DNA of 64,000 bases from JBDTSW01 sp963807385. GTDB taxonomy: Bacteria > Actinomycetota > Thermoleophilia > Solirubrobacterales > 70-9. The translations under genes and the position numbers were made by a program. The DNA is taken from the NCBI GenBank assembly GCA_963807385.1, contig CAWEBQ010000003.1:558001-622000 (forward strand). The letters run 5' to 3'. Below are positions 62,735 through 64,000 of the stretch, one piece after another. Below the pieces are notes generated by a model. It had not been told where the DNA came from. It worked only from the letters and a program-made list of their open reading frames with translations, and searched no databases. The stretch's first letter is position 1. The number at the start of each line of letters is the position of its first letter.

Positions 62735-64000
62735 ATGCCGCCGGCGCTGGGAGCGGCGCGGATCGGCCGGCCACCGGGCGAGCCGACCGCCGACCGGGCG
62801 CCGGATTGGGTCGCCACCGGCACCCCCGAGCCGCTGCGCACCCAGTTGGTCGAGCGCCTCGGCGCGGACCGCGTCCTGACCCGCGCGCTCGACCTCGTGC
62901 GCTACGCCTCCGACGCCAGTCCCTACCGCTACATCCCGCGCGCGGTGGTGATGGCCCAGGACGCCGAGGATCTCGCCGCGGTGCTCGCGTTCGGGCGCGA
63001 GCACGAGGTGCCGGTGACGTTCCGCTCGGGCGGCACCAGCCTGAACGGGCAGGCTCAAAGCGACGGCATCCTCGTGGATGTCCGCCGGCACTGGGGCGGG
63101 ATCGAGGTGCTCGACGACGGAAGGCGCTGCCGGGTTCGCCCCGGCACCGTGCTCGGCCACGCCAACCGCGTGCTGGCGCCACACGGGCGGAAGCTGGGGC
63201 CCGACCCAGCCTCGACCGACGCGGCAACCGTCGGCGGGGTGGTTGCCAACAACTCCGGGGGCATGCGCTGCGGGGTGGTGCGGGACTCCTACGCCACGGT
63301 CACGTCCATGAGGCTGGCGCTCGCGTCCGGCACCGTGATTGACACCGCGGCGAAGGGCGCAGAGGAAGAGTTCGCCCGCCTCGAGCCGAAGCTCGCCGCC
63401 GGCCTGGCCGAGATCCGCGACGAGCTGCGCGGCGACGCCGAGCTCAGCGAGCGGGTGCGGCGCAAGTTCGCAGTCAAGAACACGATGGGCTATCGCCTCT
63501 GCGCCTTCCTGGACGCGGATACGCCGCTGGAGATCTTTCGCCGGCTCGTGGTCGGCTCGGAGGGCACGCTCGCCTTCATCGCGGAGGTGACGTTCGACAC
63601 CGTCCCGCTCCCACGGCACACCACCGTCTCGTGGCTTCACTTCCCCAGCATCGACGCGGCGGTGTCACCGGTGCCCGACCTGGTCAAGGCGGGTGCGACC
63701 GCAGTGGAGCTGATGGTGGCTCCCGCTTTGATCGTCGCCTCGCACAACGTCCCGGGCGCCCCCGAGCACTGGCAGGAGCTGCCGGGCGAATCCGCGGCGC
63801 TGCTGGTCGAGTTCGGCGCGGATGAGCCCGGCGAGCTGGACGACGCGGAGGCCGTGGCGAGCTCCGTGCTCGAGGGGCTAGAGCTGCTTCGCCCGCCCGA
63901 CTTCACCCGCGAAGCGGAGGCGATCGAGGTGGCCTGGCGGGTGCGCGAGGGGATGTTCGGGCTGATCGGGAAGCTGCGCCCGCCGGGCACCGCCCTGATC
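62735..64000 (+). CDS. FAD-binding D-2-hydroxyacid dehydrogenase (D-lactate/GlcD type), partial
   Basis: About 422 residues are visible and the gene continues past the right edge. ATG at 62735 follows the decarboxylase stop by four bases. VAO-type FAD domain: FRSGGTSLNGQAQSDGILVD and GPDPASTDAATVGGVVANNSGGMRCG; FAD-linked C-domain starts around residue 240. Members oxidise D-lactate, glycolate or D-mandelate; long forms carry a C-terminal 4Fe-4S part, which would lie outside the window. With the upstream decarboxylase it could form a 2-hydroxyacid to 2-oxoacid to aldehyde pathway. Confidence 0.82.
   Translation, partial: MPPALGAARIGRPPGEPTADRAPDWVATGTPEPLRTQLVERLGADRVLTRALDLVRYASDASPYRYIPRAVVMAQDAEDLAAVLAFGREHEVPVTFRSGGTSLNGQAQSDGILVDVRRHWGGIEVLDDGRRCRVRPGTVLGHANRVLAPHGRKLGPDPASTDAATVGGVVANNSGGMRCGVVRDSYATVTSMRLALASGTVIDTAAKGAEEEFARLEPKLAAGLAEIRDELRGDAELSERVRRKFAVKNTMGYRLCAFLDADTPLEIFRRLVVGSEGTLAFIAEVTFDTVPLPRHTTVSWLHFPSIDAAVSPVPDLVKAGATAVELMVAPALIVASHNVPGAPEHWQELPGESAALLVEFGADEPGELDDAEAVASSVLEGLELLRPPDFTREAEAIEVAWRVREGMFGLIGKLRPPGTALI

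Overview
This 64 kb window is very GC-rich, densely coded bacterial DNA. The gene set includes a resuscitation-factor-like transglycosylase, a pyruvate-linked alanine dehydrogenase, a CGNR zinc-finger remnant, a PstSCAB/PhoU block with GTTCAC-type PHO-box repeats, an LMW-PTP-type arsenate reductase and many GTG/TTG starts. Together these suggest an Actinomycetota chromosome, most likely a deep-branching soil lineage such as Thermoleophilia/Solirubrobacterales; that placement is inference. No rRNA, tRNA, IS element, phage gene or CRISPR array was seen, and no gene-free stretch exceeds 300 bases.

Layout. (1) 1-32 kb is largely amine, polyamine and acyl-CoA catabolism. It holds an aminobutyraldehyde dehydrogenase (cut by the window edge), a divergent agmatinase-family enzyme, a PotDBCA uptake operon, a frameshifted TetR gene, a Rieske oxygenase, an acyl-CoA dehydrogenase, an NDP-forming CoA ligase, a PYROXD2-like flavoprotein, a thioesterase and a succinate-semialdehyde-dehydrogenase-like gene broken by three +1 shifts. 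An aminotransferase-PucR-saccharopine-dehydrogenase-like-alanine dehydrogenase operon follows, then a second, divergent PotADBC operon. After a SpoIIE phosphatase flanked by two STAS proteins come two more aldehyde dehydrogenases, one MmsA-type. (2) 32-36 kb holds an esterase, an R2-like oxidase, ArsC, a small Cys-rich protein and DinB. (3) 36-49 kb, all on the minus strand, is a phosphate/polyphosphate island: response regulator, pstSCAB, phoU, sulfatase, ppx, two CHAD proteins, an M1 peptidase and ppk1. (4) 49-64 kb is mixed: uppP, a CPA antiporter, two enoyl-CoA hydratases, an HD protein, an Rpf-like protein, a phosphoesterase, a DEAD-box helicase with a structured leader, a broken CGNR gene, a second PYROXD2-like flavoprotein, an MFS carrier, a divergent benzoylformate-decarboxylase-like TPP enzyme and a partial FAD D-2-hydroxyacid dehydrogenase.

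How it fits together. Two complete polyamine importers bracket enzymes able to take agmatine, putrescine or diaminopropane through aminoaldehydes to GABA, succinate, beta-alanine and acetyl-CoA. An aminotransferase in an operon with alanine dehydrogenase would recycle pyruvate as amino acceptor. A palindrome, TTGACT-TTGT-AGTCAA, recurs upstream of the Rieske/acyl-CoA dehydrogenase genes and of the first PYROXD2-like gene, suggesting a shared repressor. In the phosphate island, two near-identical 17-bp PHO-box-like repeats flank the orphan response regulator gene. Three loci carry frameshifts (TetR 1, SSADH 3, CGNR 1); raw reads are needed to decide between pseudogenes and assembly errors.
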